Assembly (NCBI RefSeq): GCF_001667075.1
Contig: NZ_LZIL01000034.1
Coordinates: 62,001 to 126,000 of the forward strand
Source: Mycobacterium sp. 852014-52450_SCH5900713
Lineage (GTDB): Bacteria > Actinomycetota > Actinomycetes > Mycobacteriales > Mycobacteriaceae
Direction: 5' to 3'
DNA length: 64,000 nt
Shown: positions 1 through 11,071 of the stretch, one piece after another
Position numbering within the stretch: position 1 is the first letter of the stretch
How the letters are laid out: the number at the start of each line of letters is the position of its first letter
Program-made: the position numbers and the translations under genes
The notes under the pieces: generated by a model
What the model saw: the letters and a program-made list of their open reading frames with translations, nothing else
What the model was told of the DNA's origin: nothing
Databases searched by the model: none

Positions 1-792
1 CGGTGGCAATATCGCCGCGTGCGTCCGCCAATCGACGACCACGAACACGCCCACCAGCGCGATGCCGGCGGCGAGCAACGCGAACGTCGCCAGCGTGTTG
101 CGCGGAATCTGGGCGACGCTGACCGCCAGCGCGGCGGCACCGATCAGCAGCAGCGACCGCACCGGCACCTTCTTCGACGGTATGGCGGTGCTCGGTTCGA
201 CGCGGGCCAGCGCGACCGGCACCAACATGGCCATCAGGCCGGTAAGCACCGCCATCGCCACGAAGGCCCAGCGCCACAAGCCGAGCTGGGCGAAAAGACC
301 ACCCGTGGTGGGGCCGACCACCGTCGCCACTCCCCACATCGCGGACACCAGCGCCGAGCCACGCGTCCACAACACCCGCGGCAGGGCGGAATTGATCACG
401 GCGTATCCGAGGCCGGCCAGCAGCCCGCCGGCCACGCCCTGCAGGGCACGCCCGGCGATCAAAACGTGCATGTTCGGCGCCGCCGCGCAAACCAGGCTGG
501 AGACACCGAACACGGCGAGTCCGGTCAGGTAGGACGAGCGCGCCCCCGCGCGCAGCAGCATCGGATTGACCATCGCCGCCGCGACCACGGACCCCACCAG
601 GTACAGGGTGGTCACCCAGGCATAGAGCCGGCTGCCGCCGATTTCGGCGATGGTGTTGGGCAACAAACTGGTGGTCAGGAACTCGTTGGTGGCGTACAGG
701 GCCACTCCGCCGGCCAGCAGGATGGAAGTCCTCAGATACCTGGCTCCCAGCAGCTGATCCCAGCCGCCGGTGACGGTCGCGGTGTCGGTCAC
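1..792 (-). CDS. MFS drug-efflux transporter, C-terminus cut by window edge
   Basis: The minus strand encodes 264 residues running off the left edge. The protein is a polytopic major facilitator superfamily permease of the drug:proton antiporter (14-TM, EmrB/QacA-like) type; expected role is export of toxic compounds across the cytoplasmic membrane. Visible features are a short polar N-terminus, a first span beginning near residue 22 with the L-Y-A-T-N-E-F segment, and a loop of L-Y-A-W-V-T-T-L-Y-L type typical of the family. It lies 57 bp downstream of uvrB on the same strand, as Rv1634 does in M. tuberculosis. The GTG start at 792 follows AGAAGG with almost no spacer, so a slightly different start is possible. 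Substrate cannot be read from sequence. Confidence 0.85.
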   Translation of the reverse strand, partial: MTDTATVTGGWDQLLGARYLRTSILLAGGVALYATNEFLTTSLLPNTIAEIGGSRLYAWVTTLYLVGSVVAAAMVNPMLLRAGARSSYLTGLAVFGVSSLVCAAAPNMHVLIAGRALQGVAGGLLAGLGYAVINSALPRVLWTRGSALVSAMWGVATVVGPTTGGLFAQLGLWRWAFVAMAVLTGLMAMLVPVALARVEPSTAIPSKKVPVRSLLLIGAAALAVSVAQIPRNTLATFALLAAGIALVGVFVVVDWRTHAAILPP

Positions 793-849
793 CCTTCTAC
801 CGTATGGGGTGTCGCGAGAGTGACGATCCGAGATGCGCTGCCAGCAAAC

Positions 850-3009
<2,160 letters not shown>

Positions 3010-3015
3010 GCCAAC

Positions 3016-3038
3016 AGGTTAGAACCGCGCACCGACAA
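3016..3038 (-). promoter_or_regulatory. RecA-independent DNA-damage promoter (RecA-NDp / PafBC type) of uvrB
   Basis: Reading the minus strand, TTGTCGGTG (3038-3030), eight bases, then TAACCT (3021-3016). This fits the published mycobacterial RecA-NDp consensus tTGTCRgtg-N8-TAnnnT, now attributed to the PafBC activator, at every specified position. The -10 ends six bases before the uvrB ATG, so transcription should begin at or next to the start codon. The match and spacing are seen directly; PafBC control is inferred. Confidence 0.8.
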
Positions 3039-3167
3039 GTGTCGCGTGCCCGGCGAGCACAGCCACATCCGTCACAGGAGTACCGGGGCGAATGGACAAG
3101 ACGATCCGCGAACTTGCTAGCGCCGGTGATATCAGATTCGAAAGGCGGCTATTGGTGCGGACAGCCG

Positions 3168-5189
3168 CTATCCCGCGGGACGGGTCCACGTCCGCGTGAC
3201 CGGGTCACACTGCAGCAGGTAGCCGTCGTTCGAGGTGGTCATGGCGAACACCGAGGTGCCCGGCCGGTCGCACGAGCTGCCGGAAGCGTGCACGCCCATC
3301 GTGATCGGGGCCTTGGCCCAGCTGTTGCCCTCGCAGACGATCTGCTCGCTGTTGGTGGGGTCGTAGGCCAGCTTGCCGACGTCGCCGCACACCGCGCCGA
3401 GCACGGGCGGCGCCGGGGCCGAGGCGGCCGTCGACGTGGCGACGGCCTGGGCGGGGTCGCCCAGGTTCACGCCGGCCGGCACGTCGCCGACCCGGGTCGC
3501 CACCACGGGCACCCGCACCACCGCGCCCTGCGCACCACACTCGTTGTTCAGCACGGTCTCGGTCACGGTGCCGCGCAACGTGCCGTCGGCCTGGGGCGCC
3601 AGCGACCACACCAGCGTCTCCTGCTGGGTCGCAGTGGCCTGGCCGTTGGGCGGCGTGCAGTCCATCCGCTCCTGTTGAGGCGCGCCCTGCCAGTAGCCGC
3701 CGACGAAGTGCAGCGTGTCAGTCTTGCCTCCGTCGGCCGTTTGGTGGGTGGCGTTGTCCAGCCGGGTCCCGGTGGCCGCGCATCCGTTGGTGGTGCACGC
3801 CGAGCTGAAAGCCCACCAGCCGGTGGCGGGGCCGTCGTGACGGATCGCGACGCCGTTGGTGGTCCGCTTGCTCTGGTCGTAGTCCAGCTTGTAGCTCCCG
3901 TTGAGTACCGGTCCGCCGGATCTTGCCGGCGCGGCACTCGGCGTGGGGACGGACGGCTTCGACGCGAGCGCCGGGTTGGCCGGCGGGGTGTCCGGCTCGA
4001 AGGAGTACAGCACCGACCAGGTGGCCGCCACGGCGATCAGCATCGCGCACACCAACCCGACCGCCCACCGCGTCCGCGCCGAGAGCCGGTGGTTCATCGC
4101 CGCAGCGACGGTGCGGGGCCGGGCGCGTGGGCCGGCTTGCGCGGCGCCGTCGGATCGCTCACTGACGGCGGCGGCGAACGCGCGGCACCGCTCGAACCTG
4201 TCCCCGGGTTGCTTGGCCAAGGCCTGGTGGAACACCTCATCGAGATGCGCCAACTCCGGGCGGTAATCGCTGAGCCGGGGCGGATCCTCGTGCAGGTGCT
4301 GGCTGATCACCGCGATCGGATTCGAGTGCTGAAACGGCGGCGCACCGGTGAGCAGATGGAAAGCCGTTGCGGCCAAGGCATATTGGTCTGCCCGCCCGTC
4401 GATGTTGGACCCGGTCAGCTGTTCCGGCGCGGCGTAGGCCACCGTCCCCACGGCGACGTTGGTCTCGGTGATCCCGCTGATGTCGCCCAGGTGACGTGCG
4501 ACCCCGAAGTCCGCCAACAGAATTCGGCGTTCGCCGTCTTCCGGGTGGGTGAGCAGGATGTTGGCCGGTTTGACGTCGCGGTGCAGCAGCCCGCGGTCGT
4601 GCGCGTAGTCGAGCGCGCCCGCGACGGCGTGGACAATGGCGCACACCTCCTGGATCGGCATTCCGTCCTGGTAGCGCTCTTTGACCAGCCGGGAGGCGTC
4701 GGTGCCCTCGACGTAGTCCATGGAAATCCAAAGGTGGCCGTTGAATTCGCCGCGGTCGTGCACGCCGACGACGTGGGGATGCCACAGCGTTGCGGCGAGA
4801 TCGGCCTCGCGGTTGAACCTTTCGCGGAATTCGGGATCGGCCGTGACCGCCTCCGCCAGCACCTTGATCACGTCGCGGCGCGGCAACCGGGGATGCAGGG
4901 CCAGATACACCTCGGCCATGCCGCCGGCGCCCAGCTGCCGCAGAATCGTGTAGCCCGCGAACGGCGCCCCGCCGGTTATCGACGGGCGGGACCCGTCGGC
5001 CTGCCGCGCGGCCTCGGGCTCCACGCTCGGGCGCGAGCTGACCGGGGGAACGCGGCGGAACAGATGGGAGATCGTCACCGCGGGCAGCGAGTGAAAGCCC
5101 GCACGCATCGCCGCACCGGCCTGACGTCGGCTGCTCAGCAGCCGCCGCCCGGCGCCGATGCGCCGGGTAGTCCCCCGGTGTTCATCCAT
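3168..5189 (-). CDS. Transmembrane serine/threonine protein kinase, PknF-like
   Basis: A receptor-type Hanks kinase of 673 residues. The cytoplasmic kinase domain (about 78-345) has the glycine loop G-A-G-G-M-A-E-V, catalytic lysine K109, H-R-D at 203-205, D-F-G at 227-229 and A-P-E in the activation segment. A single span lies at about 374-396. The outer part (397-673) begins with a Pro/Ala/Ser linker and then a Cys-containing domain. The kinase domain closely resembles M. tuberculosis PknF, but the protein is about 200 residues longer and has an extra N-terminal 75 residues. ATG at 5189 is preceded by GAGGGG with a 5-nt gap. It is divergent from the FHA-ABC gene across 282 bp; in tuberculosis pknF and Rv1747 are tandem and PknF phosphorylates Rv1747, so the same pairing is inferred. 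Confidence 0.9.
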   Translation of the reverse strand: MDEHRGTTRRIGAGRRLLSSRRQAGAAMRAGFHSLPAVTISHLFRRVPPVSSRPSVEPEAARQADGSRPSITGGAPFAGYTILRQLGAGGMAEVYLALHPRLPRRDVIKVLAEAVTADPEFRERFNREADLAATLWHPHVVGVHDRGEFNGHLWISMDYVEGTDASRLVKERYQDGMPIQEVCAIVHAVAGALDYAHDRGLLHRDVKPANILLTHPEDGERRILLADFGVARHLGDISGITETNVAVGTVAYAAPEQLTGSNIDGRADQYALAATAFHLLTGAPPFQHSNPIAVISQHLHEDPPRLSDYRPELAHLDEVFHQALAKQPGDRFERCRAFAAAVSERSDGAAQAGPRARPRTVAAAMNHRLSARTRWAVGLVCAMLIAVAATWSVLYSFEPDTPPANPALASKPSVPTPSAAPARSGGPVLNGSYKLDYDQSKRTTNGVAIRHDGPATGWWAFSSACTTNGCAATGTRLDNATHQTADGGKTDTLHFVGGYWQGAPQQERMDCTPPNGQATATQQETLVWSLAPQADGTLRGTVTETVLNNECGAQGAVVRVPVVATRVGDVPAGVNLGDPAQAVATSTAASAPAPPVLGAVCGDVGKLAYDPTNSEQIVCEGNSWAKAPITMGVHASGSSCDRPGTSVFAMTTSNDGYLLQCDPVTRTWTRPAG

Positions 5190-5471
5190 CTATCCCCTCG
5201 TCCCTGTCCGCTGCCCCAGCCTTCGACGCGGCCCGCCTCCCTGGGCACCTGCATCACGACTGGGGCCGTGCGTCGCCTCGGCGCTGCGGGCCGGCACCAC
5301 GGTGTGCCCGGCGCGCCCCGAAACTCCCCCTCCGTTCAGATCATGCCGGATCCCGGTGGGGGGTTCGCCTCAGCAAGCTATGAAACGGTTATGAGTGGCC
5401 GAACCGAAACATAGCGAAATCACAGGCGATCCCAATAGAGACCACTCACCGAACGCACCGATACTTGAGTA

Positions 5472-8132
5472 GTGACTCGACCCGCCCCGCCCATCCTGAC
5501 GATTCGGCACGACGGGTCCCAACGATCCTTCGCGGCCGGCCACGAGGTGGTCATCGGCCGCGACACCCAGGCCGACGTGCGCATCGCCGATCCACGGATC
5601 TCGCGGGCCCACCTGATCCTGCGTTTCGATCAAGGCCGATGGCTGGCAATAGACAACGGGTCGCTGAACGGCACCTATCTCAACGGCTACCGGATGCCGG
5701 TCATCGATATCCACGACGGCCAGAGCATTCACGTCGGCAATCCGCGGGGACCGCGGCTGACCTTCGCGATCGGACCGCAGCAGGGCTACACCGATCGGCC
5801 CGGCAGGTCGCGGCCGAGCCCGGAGGCCGGACCGCCGACGCTGGCCTGGTCGGCGCTTCCCGAGCAAACGAATCCCGTCAGGAATCCCGGCCGCGGCGGC
5901 GCCAACGCGGCGCCGGCCCGGCCGGTGCCCCCCAGGCCGTCGGGCGGGCCACCGAATTCACCGCCCCGCCAGCCGGTTTCGCCGCCGCGTCAGATGCCGA
6001 ACAGGCCCGTGCCCGCGCCGGGCGTCCGCGGCACACCGCTCGACGAGCGCACCGTCGTGCACGCCGCGCCGCCCCAGCCGGTCGCGACGCCACCCGCCGA
6101 ACTCACCGTGGTCGACGCCAAGACGGCCGACGTGTCGAACCTGGCAACGCGGTTTGTGAAGCTGCTCTCACCGCGCGCGTCGGCCGCCGCGGGAACCCCG
6201 GGCGCCAAGACGATCGGCCGGGCCGCGGAGAACGACATCGTGGTCTCCGACGTGTTGGCCTCACGCCAGCATGCGACGCTGGTGCAGACGCCGCTCGGCA
6301 GCGAAATCCGGGACAACAGCATCAACGGAACCTTCGTCAACGGCACCCGGGTCGGGTCGGCGATCCTGTCCGATGACGACGTCGTCACCATCGGCAACGT
6401 CGACCTCGTTTTTCGCGACGGCACCCTGACCCCACGCAGCGAGGCCGCGACGCGCACCGGCGGTCTGGAGGTGCGCAACGTCAAGTACGTCGTCGACAAC
6501 GGCAAACAACTGCTGGACGACATCTCGCTGATCGCGCGCCCCGGCACCCTGACCGCCGTCATCGGCGGGTCGGGCGCCGGCAAGAGCACCCTGGCCAGGC
6601 TCATCGCCGGCTACACCACCCCCAGCTCCGGCTCGGTTACATTCGAGGGTCACGACATTCACACCGAGTACGCGTCGTTGCGCAGCCGCATCGGCATGGT
6701 CCCGCAGGACGACGTGGTGCACCGGCAGCTGACGATCAACCAAGCCCTCGGCTACGCCGCCGAACTGCGCCTGCCGCCCGACACCAGCAAATCCGACCGG
6801 GCCAAGATCGTCGCTCAGGTCCTCGAAGAGCTCGACCTGACCAAACACGCCGACACCCGGGTGGACAAGCTGTCCGGCGGTCAGCGCAAGCGCGCCTCGG
6901 TGGCGCTCGAGTTGCTCACCGGCCCGTCGCTGTTGATCCTCGACGAGCCGACTTCCGGCCTCGACCCGGCGCTGGACCACCAGGTCATGATGATGCTGCG
7001 GCAGCTGGCCGACGCCGGTCGGGTGGTGATCGTGGTGACGCACATGCTGTCCTACCTGGAGACCTGCGATCAGCTGCTGTTGGTGGCCCCGGGCGGCAAG
7101 ACGGCCTATTGCGGCCCGCCGGACCAGATCGGCGAAGCCATGGGAACCACCAACTGGGCGAAGATCTTCACGAAGGTGGGTGCCGATCCCGACGAGGCCA
7201 ACCGGCGCTTCGTGGAGCAACGTGACGCCGAGAAGCGGCCGCAGAAACTGTTGCCGGACAAGGCCGATGCGCCTGGGGTTCTGGGCGAACCGGTGCATAC
7301 CAGTGTGCGACGCCAGATTTCGACGGTCGCCCGGCGGCAGATCCGCCTGGTGGTGGCCGACCGGGCGTACTTCGTCTTCCTGGCCCTGTTGCCGTTCATC
7401 CTGGGCTCGCTGTCCCTGACCGTTCCCGGCAGCAACGGATTCCATCTGCCCGGCGCGAACGCCGGGACGCCCGACGAAGCGGCGCAGATCCTGGCCCTGC
7501 TGATGCCGGCCGCGGCATTCATGGGCACCGCGCTGACCATCCGCGACCTGGTCGGCGAACGCCCGATCTTCCAGCGCGAGCAAGCGGTCGGGCTGTCGAC
7601 CACGGCGTATCTGCTCGCGAAGACCGCCGTGTACTGCGGGTTCGCGGTCCTGCAGTCGGCGATCATCACCGCGATCGTGGTGATCGGCAAGAGCGCACCG
7701 ACCCGCGGCGGCGTCCTGCTCGGCCATTCGACCATCGGGGCGACCGTCGAACTGTTCGCCACCGTCGCGGCGACCTGTCTGGCTTCGGCGATTCTCGGCC
7801 TGGCGATCTCGTCGCTGGTCCGCTCCAGCGAGCAGATCATGCCGCTGTTCGTGGTGACGGTGATGGCCCAGCTGGTGCTGTGCGGCGGCATGGTCCCCGT
7901 GACCGGACGGATCGGGCTTGACCAGCTGTCCTTCGGGATGCCCGCGCGGTGGGGCTACGCCGCGGCGGCGTCGACGGTCGACCTGCGGCACCTGGTGCCC
8001 GATTCGCTGCTGTCCCAGGACCGGTTCTGGCAGCACACGTCGAAGGTCTGGCTGCTCGACATGGCCATGCTCGCGGCGTTGTCGCTGTTCTATGCCGGTT
8101 TCGTGCGGTGGAGAATCCGGCTTCGACGTTAG
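5472..8132 (+). CDS. FHA-domain ABC exporter, Rv1747 type
   Basis: An 886-residue half-transporter with two N-terminal phosphothreonine-binding FHA domains (about 8-95 and 220-310; signatures S-R-A-H with N-G-S-L-N-G-T, and S-R-Q-H-A-T with N-S-I-N-G-T). A Pro-rich linker joins them. The ABC domain (about 330-560) has Walker A G-G-S-G-A-G-K-S-T, signature L-S-G-G-Q-R-K-R and D-E-P-T-S-G-L-D. An ABC-2 type membrane domain with about six spans fills 640-886. The tuberculosis homologue Rv1747 is regulated by PknF phosphorylation of linker threonines, which bind the FHA domains and drive clustering; it is implicated in cell-envelope (PIM) export. The start is a GTG with a weak upstream GAG, so it is moderately certain. 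DUF402 gene follows after 6 bp and is probably co-transcribed. Confidence 0.93.
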   Translation: MTRPAPPILTIRHDGSQRSFAAGHEVVIGRDTQADVRIADPRISRAHLILRFDQGRWLAIDNGSLNGTYLNGYRMPVIDIHDGQSIHVGNPRGPRLTFAIGPQQGYTDRPGRSRPSPEAGPPTLAWSALPEQTNPVRNPGRGGANAAPARPVPPRPSGGPPNSPPRQPVSPPRQMPNRPVPAPGVRGTPLDERTVVHAAPPQPVATPPAELTVVDAKTADVSNLATRFVKLLSPRASAAAGTPGAKTIGRAAENDIVVSDVLASRQHATLVQTPLGSEIRDNSINGTFVNGTRVGSAILSDDDVVTIGNVDLVFRDGTLTPRSEAATRTGGLEVRNVKYVVDNGKQLLDDISLIARPGTLTAVIGGSGAGKSTLARLIAGYTTPSSGSVTFEGHDIHTEYASLRSRIGMVPQDDVVHRQLTINQALGYAAELRLPPDTSKSDRAKIVAQVLEELDLTKHADTRVDKLSGGQRKRASVALELLTGPSLLILDEPTSGLDPALDHQVMMMLRQLADAGRVVIVVTHMLSYLETCDQLLLVAPGGKTAYCGPPDQIGEAMGTTNWAKIFTKVGADPDEANRRFVEQRDAEKRPQKLLPDKADAPGVLGEPVHTSVRRQISTVARRQIRLVVADRAYFVFLALLPFILGSLSLTVPGSNGFHLPGANAGTPDEAAQILALLMPAAAFMGTALTIRDLVGERPIFQREQAVGLSTTAYLLAKTAVYCGFAVLQSAIITAIVVIGKSAPTRGGVLLGHSTIGATVELFATVAATCLASAILGLAISSLVRSSEQIMPLFVVTVMAQLVLCGGMVPVTGRIGLDQLSFGMPARWGYAAAASTVDLRHLVPDSLLSQDRFWQHTSKVWLLDMAMLAALSLFYAGFVRWRIRLRR

Positions 8133-8138
8133 AGTTGC

Positions 8139-8648
8139 ATGATCCATCCGCCGAAGCACGAGACGTTCGACCTCGTCGCCCGCACCAACACCGATCCCAA
8201 AGGCATCGTGCGGGCCGTGGACGACTATGCGGTGCATCCGTGGGGCCTCTACGTGGCCCGGCCCACTCCCGGCCGCGCCCAGTTCCACTACCTCGAGTCG
8301 TGGCTGCTGCCTTCGCTCGGCTTGCGCGCCACGGTCTTTCACTTCAACCCGGGCCATGAACGCGACCACGACTACTACCTCGATGTCGGTGAGTACACGC
8401 CCGGCCCCGACGTCTGGCGTTCCGAAGATCACTACCTCGACATCGAGGTCCGCACCGGCGACGGCGCTGACCTGGCCGACGTCGACGAGTTGCTGGATGC
8501 CGTCCGGCTCGGCTTGTTGACCCCGGACGACGCCGAGCGGGCGGTGCGGCGCGCCGTGGACGCCGTGGCCGGGTTGGCCCGCAACGGTTATGACCTGTCC
8601 CGCTGGCTGGCCGGCCACGGGATGGAACTCACCTGGCGCGAGAGGTAA
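8139..8648 (+). CDS. DUF402 family protein
   Basis: A 169-residue soluble protein. Residues about 15-130 contain the DUF402 pattern seen in actinobacteria: a T-D-P-K-G N-terminal segment, H-Y-L-E-S-W, F-H-F-N-P-G-H, and a Y-Y-L-D-V-G ... H-Y-L-D-I-E-V pair of strands ending in acidic metal-binding residues. Some DUF402 members are nucleoside di/triphosphate phosphatases that need divalent metal, so a nucleotidase role is possible but unproven. It starts 6 bp after the FHA-ABC stop with GAG four bases upstream, consistent with translational coupling. It may be the counterpart of the small gene between uvrB and coaE in M. tuberculosis (Rv1632c), which I cannot confirm without alignment. Confidence 0.75.
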   Translation: MIHPPKHETFDLVARTNTDPKGIVRAVDDYAVHPWGLYVARPTPGRAQFHYLESWLLPSLGLRATVFHFNPGHERDHDYYLDVGEYTPGPDVWRSEDHYLDIEVRTGDGADLADVDELLDAVRLGLLTPDDAERAVRRAVDAVAGLARNGYDLSRWLAGHGMELTWRER

Positions 8649-8765
8649 GCCGCGGCAAGGCTGAACCAAGGTCTAACGGCCCTATCCTCGGCGCGCCCGC
8701 GGCCCTAATTTCGGCAGTGCCAAGCCGACAAACGCCGACGTCCGGCGAACGGATCTGAGGAAGCC

Positions 8766-10493
8766 GTGGCGTTTTTCCAAGTGATAGCAGTCGATCTCGA
8801 CGGCACATTGACCTTGGACGGTCAGCTGTCGCCCCAAACGCTGGACGCCATCTACGGTGCTCGGCACAAAGGATTGACCGCCGTCCTGGTCACCGGCCGC
8901 ATCCGAACTGAACTGCAGGCGGAATTCCCCCACATCGCGGACCACTTCGACGCGCTGGTGCTGGAAAACGGTGCCGTGATGGTGATCAAGGGACGCACGT
9001 CGAGGTTGGCCGACCCGGTGGACAGCAGCCTTGACGACGCGCTCGGTGAACGAGGGGTGCCGTCCCGCCGGGGCGAGGTCATGGTCGCCACCGACGGTGA
9101 GCATGCCTCGAGCGTCGTGGACGTGATCGGCGAACTGGAACTGGATTGCCAGGTCATCCGGAACCGGTCCGCACTCATGGTGCTGCCGGCGGGTGTCACG
9201 AAAGGCAGCGGGCTGCGCGCGGTCCTGACCGAGCTGAACATGTCACCGCACAACACCGTCGCTATCGGCGATGCGGAGAACGACTTGTCGCTGTTCGGCA
9301 TCGCCGAGATCGGCGCCGCGGTGGCCAATGCCATTTCGTCCGTGCGCCGGCGGGCCGATCTCGTCCTTACCGAACCGGACGGCGCCGGCGTCGCGGAGCT
9401 GCTGACCGGGCCGTACCTGAGTGGGGCACAACGCTGGTGCCCGCCGCGACGATGGGTCGACATCGGCACCTTCGACGACCACACCCCCACCCGGGTGCCG
9501 GGGAGCCAGGGCCGCATCCTCGTGACCGGCCCTGCCGGCTCGGGGAAAAGCTACCTTGTCGGCCTGCTGGCAGAGCGATGGATTTCGGCCGGCTACTGCG
9601 TCCTGGTCATCGATCCCGAGGGTGACCACACACAACTACGGGAACTCAGCGGGGTCGAGGTGATCGATGGCCGCAACTACCTTCCCGAACCCACCGAATT
9701 GGTCAACAGCCTCAACCCGCATTCCAGTGTGGTGGTGGACATGTCCGGGATCGTCGAGCCAGATAAGGCCGAGTACTTGCACCTGCTGCGATCGACCGCG
9801 GAGGCGCATCGTGAAGAACACGGATTCCCGCACTGGGTGATTTACGACGAGGCGCACCTCCTCGGCACCAACGAGGAAGCACGCTGGGCACGACGCGGCG
9901 GCTATGTGTTGTCGTCGTTCGCGCCCGCCGCACTGCCCGCCCAGGAGATCGACAACAGTGACGTGGTGCTGACCCTCACCACCAGTGGCGACGCCGCAGC
10001 CCTGACCGCGGTGCGACGGGCCACCGTCAGCCTCGGCGGCGGGCCGTCTCGCGCGTTCACCATCGCTGAGCGCCAGACCGGCCACGTGCGGCACCGCCAC
10101 AAATATGCCGATGTCCGCCTTCCGGATGACCGCCGGTTCTACTTCCACACCATCAATGACCGATCCGTCCGGCCGGCCGCGACGATGCACGAATTCCGTT
10201 CCGCGATAAGCCATATCGATTACCAGGCGCTGCAGTACCATCTCGAACGCGGGGATTTCTCCCGCTGGCTGGCCTCGACCATCACCGACAGGGACCTGGC
10301 GAAGCAGGTCGCGGCCTGGGAGGACGAGGTAGTGGCCCGCCGCGCCGCCGATGTGGAACACATCCGGCACGAACTGATCCGCGCGGTGGAAGAACGGTAC
10401 CTGCTGCACGGCGCCGCCGAGGGGCACCAGCCACCCGCTCGAGGGAGCGACTGGTCCGGCGGGACCGGGAGGCCGGGGCAGACCGCGATGTAG
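8766..10493 (+). CDS. HAD-IIB phosphatase fused to P-loop ATPase
   Basis: A 575-residue two-domain protein. Residues 1-215 form a Cof/sucrose-phosphatase type (HAD-IIB) hydrolase: D-L-D-G-T at 10-14, T-G-R at 43-45, K146 and G-D-A-E-N-D at 168-173 are the four HAD motifs, all intact. Residues about 245-470 are a P-loop NTPase of HerA/DUF87-like appearance: Walker A G-P-A-G-S-G-K-S at 255-262, strand 2 V-I-D-P-E-G-D, and Walker B V-I-Y-D-E-A-H at 358-364. The last 100 residues are helical, basic and acidic, with no recognised domain. GTG at 8766 follows GAGGA with a 5-nt gap. No M. tuberculosis counterpart is known to me at this position. The phosphatase substrate and the reason for coupling it to an ATPase are unknown. 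Confidence 0.8.
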   Translation: MAFFQVIAVDLDGTLTLDGQLSPQTLDAIYGARHKGLTAVLVTGRIRTELQAEFPHIADHFDALVLENGAVMVIKGRTSRLADPVDSSLDDALGERGVPSRRGEVMVATDGEHASSVVDVIGELELDCQVIRNRSALMVLPAGVTKGSGLRAVLTELNMSPHNTVAIGDAENDLSLFGIAEIGAAVANAISSVRRRADLVLTEPDGAGVAELLTGPYLSGAQRWCPPRRWVDIGTFDDHTPTRVPGSQGRILVTGPAGSGKSYLVGLLAERWISAGYCVLVIDPEGDHTQLRELSGVEVIDGRNYLPEPTELVNSLNPHSSVVVDMSGIVEPDKAEYLHLLRSTAEAHREEHGFPHWVIYDEAHLLGTNEEARWARRGGYVLSSFAPAALPAQEIDNSDVVLTLTTSGDAAALTAVRRATVSLGGGPSRAFTIAERQTGHVRHRHKYADVRLPDDRRFYFHTINDRSVRPAATMHEFRSAISHIDYQALQYHLERGDFSRWLASTITDRDLAKQVAAWEDEVVARRAADVEHIRHELIRAVEERYLLHGAAEGHQPPARGSDWSGGTGRPGQTAM

Positions 10494-10636
10494 GGGACAT
10501 CCGGTGAGACCCAGTCGTTCCACTGCCGGTGGCTCATGTTCGCAGAAAGCTTGTCGCAGAGCAGCGCCGGCCAGTCCGCCTTGGGTGGCGCGGGCCACGG
10601 GCCTGACCGCTTGGTCCATGGATAACCTTGAGCGTA

Positions 10637-11065
10637 ATGTCGGCAACTATGAGCTGCACCGGCCGCAGGCTGCTGCCCATCACCGCGGTAACGATCATCG
10701 CCGTTGGCTCCCAACTGAGTCCGGCGACCGCGCGGGCGGACCTGCACAACATCACCTACCGCGCCCGCATCGACGCGCTCACCACCGGCAGTCAGGCCAC
10801 CTTCATCATCAACGGCGGCCAGACGAACACCACCAACCTTCCGTCCATGCCCGGCAACGCATTCGAGGCAAACACGGTGCTGCCCGACCCGCAGCAGGCC
10901 GGCATGCGGATAGTGCTTCGTTTTCCGTATTCGGCGAACGTGCACTGCGAGATCGACGTCGACGACAACGTTTTCACCCAGGCCGACCAGGTGGTGAAAC
11001 CGGCGCCCGGAAATGCCGAGCCCAACAACGGCGCGCTGCAGTGCGGTGCACCGCTGCCCGGCTGA
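10637..11065 (+). CDS. Putative secreted protein with signal peptide
   Basis: A 142-residue product beginning with a Sec signal: a basic stretch G-R-R, a hydrophobic core L-L-P-I-T-A-V-T-I-I-A-V and a likely cut after A-R-A (about residue 34). The mature part is about 105 residues with two cysteines (one near the middle, one near the C-terminus) that could form a disulfide, and a polar, beta-rich look similar to small mycobacterial secreted proteins whose function is unknown. ATG at 10637 has GAG six bases upstream; TTG 10628 and ATG 10649 are alternatives. It ends six bases before the converging coaE stop. I do not recognise the family. Confidence 0.65.
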   Translation: MSATMSCTGRRLLPITAVTIIAVGSQLSPATARADLHNITYRARIDALTTGSQATFIINGGQTNTTNLPSMPGNAFEANTVLPDPQQAGMRIVLRFPYSANVHCEIDVDDNVFTQADQVVKPAPGNAEPNNGALQCGAPLPG

Positions 11066-11071
11066 TCCGGG

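Noticed and set aside
3039..5414. 791-codon plus-strand frame opposite the kinase
   Set aside because: Shadow of the kinase gene; low-complexity composition and no motif.
6261..8669. 802-codon minus-strand frame opposite the FHA-ABC gene
   Set aside because: Antisense frame of the ABC gene; composition typical of GC-driven open frames.
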